7,769 nucleotides of DNA from an uncultured Pseudomonadota bacterium (GCA_937983055.1 CALJLA010000147.1:1-7769); one strand, 5' to 3'; positions 1-7,769 are shown, counted from the first letter of the stretch. Numbers and translations are program-made. Notes: generated from the letters alone by a model not told the origin.

Positions 1-55
1 CCGCGAGGGTGGGCGCACCGTGGGCGCCGGCGTCGTCGCCAAGGTCATCGAGTAA
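1..55 (+). CDS. tuf: Elongation factor Tu, C-terminal end only (5' part outside window)
   Basis: Reading from base 2, the frame gives REGGRTVGAGVVAKVIE and then TAA at 53-55. This is the characteristic last beta-strand of EF-Tu domain 3; the REGGRTVGAGVV motif is nearly invariant in the family. EF-Tu brings aminoacyl-tRNA to the ribosomal A site as a GTP complex in the cytoplasm. Only 17 residues are present, so nothing can be said about the GTPase domain. Its place directly upstream of tRNA-Trp, secE and nusG matches the tuf copy (often called tufB) that precedes secE in many proteobacteria. The VIE ending, rather than the VLG ending of E. coli, fits betaproteobacterial EF-Tu. The stop codon lies inside a short tandem duplication. 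Confidence 0.95.
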   Translation, partial: REGGRTVGAGVVAKVIE

Positions 56-69
56 TGGTCATCGAGTAA
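43..69 (+). repeat. 14-bp tandem duplication of the tuf 3' end
   Basis: The 13-base string GGTCATCGAGTAA occurs at 43-55 and again at 57-69, a period of 14 bases with one differing base (A42 versus T56). The first copy encodes the last three residues and stop codon of EF-Tu. The second is noncoding, and because 14 is not a multiple of three it is out of frame with the first. It looks like a replication-slippage duplication. No function is implied. Confidence 0.9.
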
Positions 70-122
70 CGGTCGCCCACCTTCGGGGGATATAACAACA
101 CGCAGGCTGCAACGGACAGCGC

Positions 123-198
123 AGGCCAGTAGCTCAATTGGCAGAGCGTCGGTCTCCAAAACCGAAGGTTGGGGGTTCGAGACCCTCCTGGCCTGCCA
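123..198 (+). tRNA. trpT: tRNA-Trp (anticodon CCA)
   Basis: A 76-nt cloverleaf can be drawn completely. The acceptor stem is 123-129 with 188-194 (seven Watson-Crick pairs), and the D stem is 132-135 with 144-147. The anticodon stem is 149-153 with 161-165, with loop CTCCAAA and anticodon CCA at 156-158. The T stem is 171-175 with 183-187 (one G-U pair, 172-186) around TTCGAGA. G195 is the discriminator base and CCA at 196-198 is encoded. CCA reads UGG, so this is tryptophan tRNA, and the body resembles E. coli tRNA-Trp closely. It lies 67 nt after the tuf stop and 61 nt before secE, so it is probably co-transcribed with one or both and cut out by RNase processing. Confidence 0.97.
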
Positions 199-202
199 CT
201 TA

Positions 203-222
203 CCGAGCCCCGCGGGGTTCGG
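203..222 (+). other. Hairpin between tRNA-Trp and secE
   Basis: Arms 203-210 and 215-222 form an eight-pair stem (one G-U pair, 207-218) with loop CGCG. The stem is very GC-rich and starts four bases after the tRNA CCA end. No T-run follows, so it is not a standard intrinsic terminator. It may define a processing boundary between the tRNA and the secE-nusG message, or cause partial termination. An alternative pairing of GCCCC at 207-211 with GGGGC at 221-225 is also possible. Confidence 0.6.
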
Positions 223-235
223 GGCATGGTTGGGC

Positions 236-246
236 GTGTGTGTGTG
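236..246 (+). repeat. Short GT dinucleotide run in the secE leader
   Basis: Five and a half GT units, GTGTGTGTGTG, lie 13 bases upstream of the secE start codon and occupy much of the region where a Shine-Dalgarno sequence would be expected. It is a candidate for length variation between strains; nothing in the sequence shows a function. Confidence 0.85.
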
Positions 247-259
247 AGACAAGCGTCTG

Positions 260-607
260 ATGGCGGACAAGCTAAAAATTGGATTTGCCCTGTTGCTGAT
301 CGTGGCCGGGGTGGTTGGCTTCTACTACCTCGAAAACAGCCCCACGGTACTCCGGGTTGCTTCGGTGCTGGCCGGCATCGTGCTGGCCGCGCTGGTCGGG
401 TGGACCAGCGAGCCCGGCAAGCGCTTCTACGTGTACGCGCAGGAATCGGTGACCGAAACCAAGAAGGTCGTCTGGCCGACCCGCAAGGAAACGGTGCAGA
501 TGACCGGTGTCGTCGTTGCTTTTGTGCTGGTAATGGCGATCTTCCTGTGGATGGTCGACGGCCTGCTGGTGTGGGTGGTGAAGAAGCTCCTGGGGACGGA
601 AGCGTGA
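260..607 (+). CDS. secE: Preprotein translocase subunit SecE
   Basis: The product has 115 residues and belongs to SecYEG, the inner-membrane channel for secreted and membrane proteins, where SecE clamps and stabilises SecY. Three hydrophobic segments are visible at about residues 7-24, 31-48 and 83-107, the three-helix form typical of many proteobacteria (E. coli SecE has 127 residues). The family's most conserved element, the cytoplasmic amphipathic stretch with ETKKVVWPTRKET, is at residues 66-78. The ATG at 260 gives MADKLK, a start seen in betaproteobacterial SecE, and an in-frame stop lies just upstream. No good Shine-Dalgarno sequence precedes it: GTGAGA at 244-249 is the best, and a GT run fills the area. 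The TGA stop overlaps the nusG ATG by one base, so the two are probably translationally coupled. Confidence 0.96.
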   Translation: MADKLKIGFALLLIVAGVVGFYYLENSPTVLRVASVLAGIVLAALVGWTSEPGKRFYVYAQESVTETKKVVWPTRKETVQMTGVVVAFVLVMAIFLWMVDGLLVWVVKKLLGTEA

Positions 608-1140
608 TGTCGAAAAAGTGGTATGTCGTGCACGCGTACTCCGGCTTCGAGAAAAGCGTCCAGCGTGCGCTCCTCGATCGCATCCAGCGCGCCGGGATGC
701 AGGACAAGTTCGGCCAGATCCTGGTGCCGGTCGAAGAGGTGGTCGAAATGAAGAGCGGGCAGAAAGCGATCAGCGAGCGCAAGTTCTTCCCGGGTTACGT
801 GCTCGTCGAGATGGAGATGACCGACGACACCTGGCACCTGGTCAAGAACACCGCGAAAGTTACCGGCTTCGTCGGCGGCACCGCGACCAAGCCCACGCCG
901 ATCAGCGAGCGCGAGGTGCAGAACATCCTGCACCAGATCCAGGAAGGCGTGGAGAAGCCGAAACCGAAAGTACTGTTCGAGGTCGGCGAGGCGGTTCGGG
1001 TCAAGGAAGGGCCGTTTACCGACTTCCATGGCACGGTCGAGGAAGTCAACTACGACAAGAACAAGCTGCGTGTGTCGGTCTCGATCTTCGGCCGCGCCAC
1101 GCCGGTCGAGTTGGATTTCAGCCAGGTCGAAAAGGCGTAG
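607..1140 (+). CDS. nusG: Transcription termination/antitermination factor NusG
   Basis: The 177-residue product is close to the E. coli length (181). NusG binds elongating RNA polymerase, suppresses pausing, and connects it either to Rho or to ribosomal S10. The N-terminal NGN domain (about residues 4-115) begins with KKWYVVHAYSGFE and contains the conserved RKFFPGYVLVEM stretch (residues 58-69), part of the polymerase contact region. The C-terminal KOW domain (about 125-177) shows FEVGEAVRVKEGPF and the FGRATPVELDF strand. The frame is open far upstream through the tRNA, but family alignment fixes the start at the ATG at 607. It overlaps the secE TGA as TGATG, with a weak GGAAG at 598-602, so coupled translation is likely. 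A structured 122-nt spacer follows. Confidence 0.97.
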   Translation: MSKKWYVVHAYSGFEKSVQRALLDRIQRAGMQDKFGQILVPVEEVVEMKSGQKAISERKFFPGYVLVEMEMTDDTWHLVKNTAKVTGFVGGTATKPTPISEREVQNILHQIQEGVEKPKPKVLFEVGEAVRVKEGPFTDFHGTVEEVNYDKNKLRVSVSIFGRATPVELDFSQVEKA

Positions 1141-1160
1141 CGGGAAAGGGCATGTACGAG

Positions 1161-1185
1161 TCGGGCGCGCGCAGCGGGCGCCCGA
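1161..1185 (+). other. Hairpin after nusG
   Basis: TCGGGCGC at 1161-1168 pairs perfectly with GCGCCCGA at 1178-1185, giving eight pairs and a nine-base loop. It lies 20 nt past the nusG stop. The following bases (GAGAAAG) contain no T-run, so it is not a classical terminator. It could protect the nusG 3' end, mark a processing site, or attenuate entry into rplK-rplA. Confidence 0.6.
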
Positions 1186-1194
1186 GAGAAAGTG

Positions 1195-1259
1195 GATCCG
1201 CTGCTTTTCGGGGAGCGCATCGTTGTGTGCGCGTTTGAACCCACTCTTGATAGGAGAGT
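1195..1259 (+). promoter_or_regulatory. Structured rplK leader, probable L1 autoregulatory region
   Basis: In E. coli and relatives, L1 represses the L11 operon by binding a leader structure that mimics its 23S rRNA site. Three small helices can be drawn here. CGCT (1199-1202) pairs with AGCG (1214-1217), extended across a C-C mismatch by GAT (1195-1197) with ATC (1219-1221). GCGCA (1215-1219) can instead pair with TGCGC (1228-1232), which excludes the first helix. ACTCT (1243-1247) pairs with AGAGT (1255-1259), placing most of the rplK Shine-Dalgarno sequence (AGGAG, 1252-1256) in its loop and 3' arm. The loop bears GATAGG, also found in the L1-binding part of 23S rRNA. The structure is read from sequence; its use by L1 is inferred. 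I could not place a convincing promoter. Confidence 0.45.
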
Positions 1260-1262
1260 CCT

Positions 1263-1694
1263 GTGGCAAAGAAAGTCGTCGGCTTCGTCAAGCTGCAAGT
1301 GCCGGCCGGGAAAGCCAACCCCAGCCCGCCCATCGGGCCCGCGCTCGGCCAGCGCGGCCTCAACATCATGGAGTTCTGCAAGGCGTTCAACGCGCAGACC
1401 CAAAGCTACGAACCCGGCCTGCCGTTGCCGGTGGTGATCACCGCGTACGCGGACAAAAGCTTCACCTTCATTATCAAGACGCCGCCCACCTCGGTGCTGA
1501 TCAAGAAGGCCGCGAAGCTGGAAAAGGGCAGCCCGCGCCCGCACACCGACAAGGTCGGCAAGCTGACCCGTGCGCAAGTCGAGCAGATTGCCAAGACAAA
1601 GATGCCGGACCTGACGGCGGCCAACCTGGAGACGGCCATGAAAACCGTCGCTGGAAGCGCGCGCAGCATGGGCGTCGAAGTGGAGGGCGTGTGA
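1263..1694 (+). CDS. rplK: 50S ribosomal protein L11
   Basis: The 143-residue product is essentially the family's usual length. L11 binds 23S rRNA in the GTPase-associated centre, where it helps EF-G and release factors act and lets RelA sense uncharged tRNA. The N-terminal domain contains the conserved NPSPPIGPALGQRGLNIMEF block starting at residue 19; prolines 22 and 23 lie where thiostrepton and micrococcin resistance changes occur in other bacteria, and both are the normal residues. The C-terminal rRNA-binding domain follows from about residue 70. The start is GTG at 1263, six bases after AGGAG (1252-1256); MAKKVVGFVKLQ fits the family exactly. The rplA ATG begins one base after the stop, so the pair is expected to be coupled and co-repressed by L1. 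Confidence 0.97.
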   Translation: MAKKVVGFVKLQVPAGKANPSPPIGPALGQRGLNIMEFCKAFNAQTQSYEPGLPLPVVITAYADKSFTFIIKTPPTSVLIKKAAKLEKGSPRPHTDKVGKLTRAQVEQIAKTKMPDLTAANLETAMKTVAGSARSMGVEVEGV

Positions 1695-1695
1695 C

Positions 1696-2397
1696 ATGGC
1701 CAGCCTATCGAAAAGACACAAGGGCAATCGCACCGCGGTCGACCGCAGCAAGCTGTACGCCCTGACCGACGCACTGAAACTGGTCAAGCAGACCGCCAAC
1801 GCCAAGTTCGACGAGTCGATCGACCTTGCGGTCAATCTCGGCATCGACGCCAAGAAATCCGATCAGCTCGTTCGCGGTTCGGTCGTGCTGCCCAAAGGCA
1901 CTGGAAAGACGGTGCGGGTGGCGGTGTTCGCCCAGGGCGATAAGGCCCGCGAAGCCAAGGAGGCCGGTGCCGACATCGTCGGCTTTGAGGACCTGGCCGA
2001 GCAGGTCAAGGCGGGCAATATCGGGTTCGACGTCGCCATCGCGTCCCCGGACGCCATGCGGGTGGTCGGCCAGCTTGGCCAGATCCTGGGGCCGCGCGGC
2101 CTGATGCCCAATCCCAAGGTTGGCACGGTGACGCCGAATATCTCCGAGGCGGTGAAGAACGCCAAGGCGGGGCAGGTTCAGTACCGCACGGACAAGGCGG
2201 GCATCGTCCAGTGCAGCGTGGGCCGCGCCTCGTTTACCGAGGACGCGCTGGCGGAAAACGTCCGGGCCCTGATCGAAGCGCTGAACAAGGCGAAGCCGGC
2301 CGGTGCGAAAGGCATTTATCTGAAGAAGATCTCGGTCGCCAGCACGATGGGGCCGGGCATCAGGATTGACCAGGCGAGCCTGGCCAATCCGCAATGA
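1696..2397 (+). CDS. rplA: 50S ribosomal protein L1
   Basis: The 233-residue product is of normal length (E. coli 234). L1 forms the mobile L1 stalk that guides deacylated tRNA out of the E site, and in E. coli it represses translation of its own operon by binding the rplK leader. The start MASLSKRHKG, the DVAIASPDAM block (residues 112-121) and the conserved GQILGPRGLMPNPKVGTVT stretch (128-146) are clear L1 signatures. The two-domain pattern is intact, with domain II in the middle and the chain returning to domain I at the C-terminus. The ATG lies one base after the rplK stop, and its ribosome binding site GGAGGG (1682-1687) sits inside the end of rplK, eight bases upstream. A strong hairpin follows immediately after the stop codon. 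Confidence 0.97.
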   Translation: MASLSKRHKGNRTAVDRSKLYALTDALKLVKQTANAKFDESIDLAVNLGIDAKKSDQLVRGSVVLPKGTGKTVRVAVFAQGDKAREAKEAGADIVGFEDLAEQVKAGNIGFDVAIASPDAMRVVGQLGQILGPRGLMPNPKVGTVTPNISEAVKNAKAGQVQYRTDKAGIVQCSVGRASFTEDALAENVRALIEALNKAKPAGAKGIYLKKISVASTMGPGIRIDQASLANPQ

Positions 2398-2441
2398 CTT
2401 TGGGGCCCGGCCGGGCAGCATGCCGGCCGGGGCTGTCAAAG
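2398..2441 (+). other. Long GC-rich hairpin directly after rplA
   Basis: CCCGGCCGG (2406-2414) pairs perfectly with CCGGCCGGG (2423-2431), nine GC pairs with an eight-base loop. Outside it, CTTTG (2398-2402) pairs with CAAAG (2437-2441), giving an extended stem with a small internal loop. The base of the stem starts on the first base after the rplA TGA. No T-run follows, so complete intrinsic termination is unlikely. A barrier protecting the L11-L1 message, partial attenuation, or the lower part of the adjacent L10 leader fold are the plausible roles. Confidence 0.6.
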
Positions 2442-2442
2442 A

Positions 2443-2501
2443 CCGTAGGAGCTGTTTCGCAGGCTTAATCGACGCGCGGCATGGCGTCGTCCTACGCAGA
2501 T
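2443..2501 (+). promoter_or_regulatory. Ribosomal protein L10 leader RNA (autoregulatory)
   Basis: The fold and several blocks match the bacterial L10 leader family. A closing helix CGTAGGA (2444-2450) with TCCTACG (2490-2496) encloses two arms. One is a short arm, CTG (2452-2454) with CAG (2460-2462). The other is a six-pair arm, CGACGC (2470-2475) with GCGTCG (2484-2489), stacked directly on the closing helix. GCTTAATC lies between the arms, and CGCAGAT follows the closing helix on the 3' side, where the family has kink-turn-like conserved bases. The L10-(L7/L12) complex binds this element in E. coli and represses rplJ and rplL translation. Its position 140-200 nt upstream of rplJ is as expected. 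The fold is seen; the binding is known for the family, not shown here. Confidence 0.75.
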
Positions 2502-2557
2502 AGCGCACTCTGAGAACAGGTTTTGGCAACTCGCGGATCGCCCGACGGCGAAAGCGA

Positions 2558-2634
2558 ACCCTCCTGTGTTGAAGGTCGCTATGCAGAGGGTGGGCGAAGT
2601 GAACGCTTCGCCTGTTATGAAACGTACGGAGGGT
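2558..2634 (+). promoter_or_regulatory. Possible Shine-Dalgarno switch upstream of rplJ
   Basis: ACCCTCC at 2558-2564 is a perfect seven-base complement of GGAGGGT at 2628-2634, which contains the rplJ ribosome binding site. The same CCCTC (2559-2563) can pair instead with GAGGG at 2586-2590. The two pairings exclude each other, so one state hides the ribosome binding site and the other frees it. In E. coli, L10-complex binding to the upstream leader also acts by masking the rplJ ribosome binding site, and this is a physical candidate for the same logic. The pairings are read directly; the switching is inferred. Confidence 0.5.
2593..2612 (+). other. Hairpin just upstream of the rplJ ribosome binding site
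   Basis: GGCGAAG (2593-2599) pairs perfectly with CTTCGCC (2606-2612) around a six-base loop, with G-U extensions at both ends. It sits 15 bases before the rplJ Shine-Dalgarno sequence and inside the interval closed by the long-range pairing of 2558-2564 with 2628-2634. It could bring those two strands together. Confidence 0.6.
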
Positions 2635-2639
2635 AGACC

Positions 2640-3167
2640 TTGAGTCTCAATCTAGAGGAAAAGAAAGCACTGGTCGCGGAGATCGGCGAGAAAGTAGCCG
2701 GTGCTCAGGCGATAGTGCTTGCGGAATACCGCGGCCTCGAGGTCCAGGACATGACCGTGCTTCGGGCGCGAGCCCGCGGCCAGGGCGTGTACCTGCGAGT
2801 TCTCAAGAACACCCTGGCGCGTCGCGCTGTCACCGGTACCCCGTTCGAGAAGCTGTCCGAGCATATGTACGGACCGCTGGCCTATGGCATCTCGGCGGAC
2901 CCGGTTGCGGCCGCGAAAGTGCTCAATGAGTTTGCGAAAGGCAACGAGAAGTTCGTCATCAAGATGGGCGCCATGCCCAATCAGGTCATGTCGCCCACAG
3001 ATGTGGCGGCGCTGGCCACGATGCCGAGCCGCGAGGCGCTCCTTTCCATGCTCATGGGCACCCTGCAGGCGCCAGTCGCACAGTTCGTCAGGGGGCTGAA
3101 CGAAATCCCCGGCAAATTCGCGCGAACGCTTGCAGCCGTCAGGGACCAGAAAGAGAAGGCCGCGTAG
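2640..3167 (+). CDS. rplJ: 50S ribosomal protein L10
   Basis: The 175-residue product (E. coli 165) anchors the L7/L12 dimers to the ribosome, forming the stalk base with L11 on 23S rRNA. The N-terminal rRNA- and L11-binding domain (about residues 1-135) begins with SLNLEEKKALVAEIGEKV and shows the family block VYLRVLKNTLARRAV (50-64). The C-terminal helix that binds L7/L12 (about 136-175) ends with KFARTLAAVRDQKEKAA. The start is TTG at 2640, six bases after GGAGGG (2628-2633); SLNLEEK aligns with E. coli ALNLQDK, and no ATG or GTG nearby gives a better start. The weak start codon and masked ribosome binding site both suggest tight translational control. rplL follows 45 nt later. Confidence 0.96.
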   Translation: MSLNLEEKKALVAEIGEKVAGAQAIVLAEYRGLEVQDMTVLRARARGQGVYLRVLKNTLARRAVTGTPFEKLSEHMYGPLAYGISADPVAAAKVLNEFAKGNEKFVIKMGAMPNQVMSPTDVAALATMPSREALLSMLMGTLQAPVAQFVRGLNEIPGKFARTLAAVRDQKEKAA

Positions 3168-3199
3168 TCAAGGCGCGATCCGAGAGTCATTCAGCAATC

Positions 3200-3204
3200 A
3201 GGAG
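3200..3204 (+). promoter_or_regulatory. rplL ribosome binding site (decides the start)
   Basis: AGGAG lies eight bases upstream of the ATG at 3213. An in-frame TTG at 3207 would add two residues but stands only two bases after AGGAG, too close for normal initiation, so the ATG is preferred. Confidence 0.85.
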
Positions 3205-3212
3205 AATTGGAC

Positions 3213-3596
3213 ATGGCTGTTGCCAAAGCAGAAATCCTCGACGCCATCGCGAACATGAGCGTCCTCGAGCTGTCCCAGCTCATCAAGGATATGGAAGAGA
3301 AGTTCGGCGTGTCGGCCGCTGCGCCGGCAGTTGCGATTGCCGCGCCGGCCGCCGGCGGCGCGCCCGCAGCGGCTGCCGAAGAGAAGACCGAGTTTACGGT
3401 CGTCTTGACGGCCGCCGGTGACAACAAGGTGAACGTCATCAAGGTGGTGCGGGCTGCTACCTCTCTGGGTCTGAAGGAAGCCAAGGACCTGGTCGACGGC
3501 GCGCCGAAGCCGGTGAAAGAAGGCATCTCGAAGAAGGACGCCGAGGACCTGAAGAAGCAGCTCGAGGAAGCTGGCGGCAAGGTCGAGATCAAGTAA
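3213..3596 (+). CDS. rplL: 50S ribosomal protein L7/L12
   Basis: The 127-residue acidic stalk protein is present as several dimers per ribosome, and recruits EF-Tu, EF-G and other translational GTPases. The N-terminal dimerisation and L10-binding domain (about residues 1-33) includes SVLELSQLIKDMEEKFGV. It is followed by the flexible Ala/Pro/Gly hinge (about 34-57) and the C-terminal factor-binding domain (about 58-127), with the VIKVVRAATSLGLKEAKDLV helix pair (75-94) and KVEIK end. Where E. coli has GATGLGLKEAK, this protein has AATSLGLKEAK. The start is ATG at 3213 (see ribosome binding site). It is separated from rplJ by 45 nt and expected to be co-translated and co-repressed. A 248-nt structured spacer separates it from rpoB. 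Confidence 0.97.
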   Translation: MAVAKAEILDAIANMSVLELSQLIKDMEEKFGVSAAAPAVAIAAPAAGGAPAAAAEEKTEFTVVLTAAGDNKVNVIKVVRAATSLGLKEAKDLVDGAPKPVKEGISKKDAEDLKKQLEEAGGKVEIK

Positions 3597-3604
3597 GGCG
3601 GTAC

Positions 3605-3642
3605 CGACAAGGCTGGCGGCGGCAGCGCCGCCAGCCTTGTCG
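3605..3642 (+). terminator. 17-bp perfect hairpin after rplL: attenuator or RNase III site
   Basis: Bases 3605-3621 pair perfectly with 3626-3642, seventeen uninterrupted pairs around the loop GCAG, starting nine bases after the rplL stop. The core is AAGGCTGGCGGCG and its complement. Downstream is TCATGC, not a T-run, so it cannot be a strong intrinsic terminator. Its long duplex suits RNase III. In E. coli this spacer holds both a partial terminator and an RNase III site that set the ratio of ribosomal protein to polymerase message. The same role is inferred from position and structure. Confidence 0.7.
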
Positions 3643-3663
3643 TCATGCTCGCGCGGGCGAAGC

Positions 3664-3690
3664 CATAGAAAAACCGGCAGTTTTTCTATG
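3664..3690 (+). other. AT-rich hairpin in the rplL-rpoB spacer
   Basis: CATAGAAAAAC (3664-3674) pairs perfectly with GTTTTTCTATG (3680-3690), eleven pairs around a five-base loop. The 3' arm contains TTTTT, but inside the stem rather than after it. The A/T-rich arms stand out from the GC-rich surroundings. Transcribed from the opposite strand the same stem is also formed. Confidence 0.75.
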
Positions 3691-3715
3691 TCTTCTGATG
3701 CGACTGCAGAAGACA
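3689..3715 (+). other. Third hairpin in the rplL-rpoB spacer, abutting the AT-rich one
   Basis: TGTCTTCTG (3689-3697) pairs perfectly with CAGAAGACA (3707-3715), nine pairs around a nine-base loop. It shares two bases with the preceding hairpin, so the two either stack end to end after losing a pair or two, or compete at the junction. Confidence 0.7.
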
Positions 3716-3725
3716 GGTTTGGTCG

Positions 3726-3747
3726 GATGGCGGGATTCCCTGCCGTC
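3726..3747 (+). other. Fourth hairpin in the rplL-rpoB spacer
   Basis: GATGGC (3726-3731) and GGG (3732-3734) pair with CCC (3738-3740) and GCCGTC (3742-3747), nine pairs with one G-U and a single bulged T at 3741, closed by a three-base ATT loop. It is less perfect than its neighbours. The segment 3748-3803 shows no strong structure of its own. Confidence 0.5.
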
Positions 3748-3803
3748 GTCAGCCAGTGGTTGGTAGAGGCCAGCCGCCAGGCCATTCACACCAGTCGATG
3801 ACC

Positions 3804-3827
3804 AGGGGCGCGGCCGCCAGCGCCCCT
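3804..3827 (+). other. Hairpin upstream of the rpoB ribosome binding site
   Basis: AGGGGCGC (3804-3811) pairs perfectly with GCGCCCCT (3820-3827), eight pairs around an eight-base loop. It ends nine bases before the rpoB Shine-Dalgarno sequence. It could limit ribosome access or stabilise the 5' end of the processed rpoB message. Confidence 0.65.
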
Positions 3828-3835
3828 CGTGATTC

Positions 3836-3840
3836 GGAGA
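3836..3840 (+). promoter_or_regulatory. rpoB ribosome binding site
   Basis: GGAGA lies four bases upstream of the ATG at 3845. A closer ATG at 3840 overlaps this site and is in another frame giving an unrelated peptide, so 3845 is the start; MAYSFTEKKRIRKSF confirms it. Confidence 0.85.
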
Positions 3841-3844
3841 TGTC

Positions 3845-7769
<3,925 letters not shown>

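Noticed and set aside
68..96. A possible promoter for tRNA-Trp with TATAAC at 91-96.
   Set aside because: The -10-like hexamer is good, but at 17-base spacing the -35 position reads AACGGT, far from TTGACA. Too weak to call without transcript data.
169..606. Upstream extension of the nusG frame through tRNA-Trp and secE.
   Set aside because: It overlaps a tRNA and a recognised gene, and the NusG family starts at MSKKWYVVHAYSG (607).
1220..1262. A promoter for rplK using TTGTGT (1223-1228) as a -35 box.
   Set aside because: At normal spacing the -10 position reads CTTGAT, a poor match, and it would leave almost no leader for L1 control.
3642..3760. A degenerate REP-like interspersed element, suggested by GTCATGCTCGCGCGGGCG and GGCGGGATTCCCTGCCG.
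   Set aside because: The likeness to known proteobacterial palindromic repeats is loose, and a second copy is needed from the rest of the genome, which is not available here.

Overview
This window is the conserved tuf - tRNA-Trp - secE - nusG - rplK - rplA - rplJ - rplL - rpoB cluster of a GC-rich proteobacterium, all on the + strand. The best guess is a betaproteobacterium. The reasons are the EF-Tu C-terminus ending in VAKVIE, the gene order with tRNA-Trp between tuf and secE, a 115-residue three-helix SecE starting MADKLK, and an RpoB about 35 residues longer than E. coli RpoB at the equivalent point, with DQTNP in its rifampicin region. I cannot assign a genus from the sequence alone.

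Layout. The last codons of tuf (1-55) are followed by a short tandem duplication that repeats the stop codon, then tRNA-Trp (123-198). Next come a strong hairpin, secE (260-607) and nusG (607-1140), the last two overlapping by one base. A 122-nt structured leader precedes rplK (GTG start, 1263-1694), which is followed after one base by rplA (1696-2397). A 242-nt spacer holds a GC-rich hairpin, an L10-leader-like RNA and a possible Shine-Dalgarno switch ahead of rplJ (TTG start, 2640-3167). rplL (3213-3596) follows. A 248-nt spacer packed with five hairpins, one with a perfect 17-bp stem, precedes rpoB (3845 to the window edge, 3' end missing). No stretch over 300 bases lacks a gene.

How the genes fit together. 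EF-Tu and tRNA-Trp serve translation elongation. SecE is part of the SecYEG translocon. NusG is a transcription elongation factor that links RNA polymerase to Rho or to ribosomal S10. L11 and L1 build the GTPase-associated centre and the L1 stalk. L10 and the L7/L12 dimers build the ribosomal stalk that recruits elongation factors. RpoB is the catalytic beta subunit of RNA polymerase. In the well-studied E. coli version, L1 represses rplK-rplA translation, the L10-L7/L12 complex represses rplJ-rplL, and an attenuator plus RNase III site between rplL and rpoB lowers polymerase output relative to ribosomal protein output. Each of those three control points has a structured counterpart here, with sequences I read directly but whose function I infer.

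I found no undescribed biological system. This is a core housekeeping locus. What deserves a second look is the RNA structure in the spacers, the weak start codons on the two genes expected to be translationally repressed, and the duplicated tuf end.
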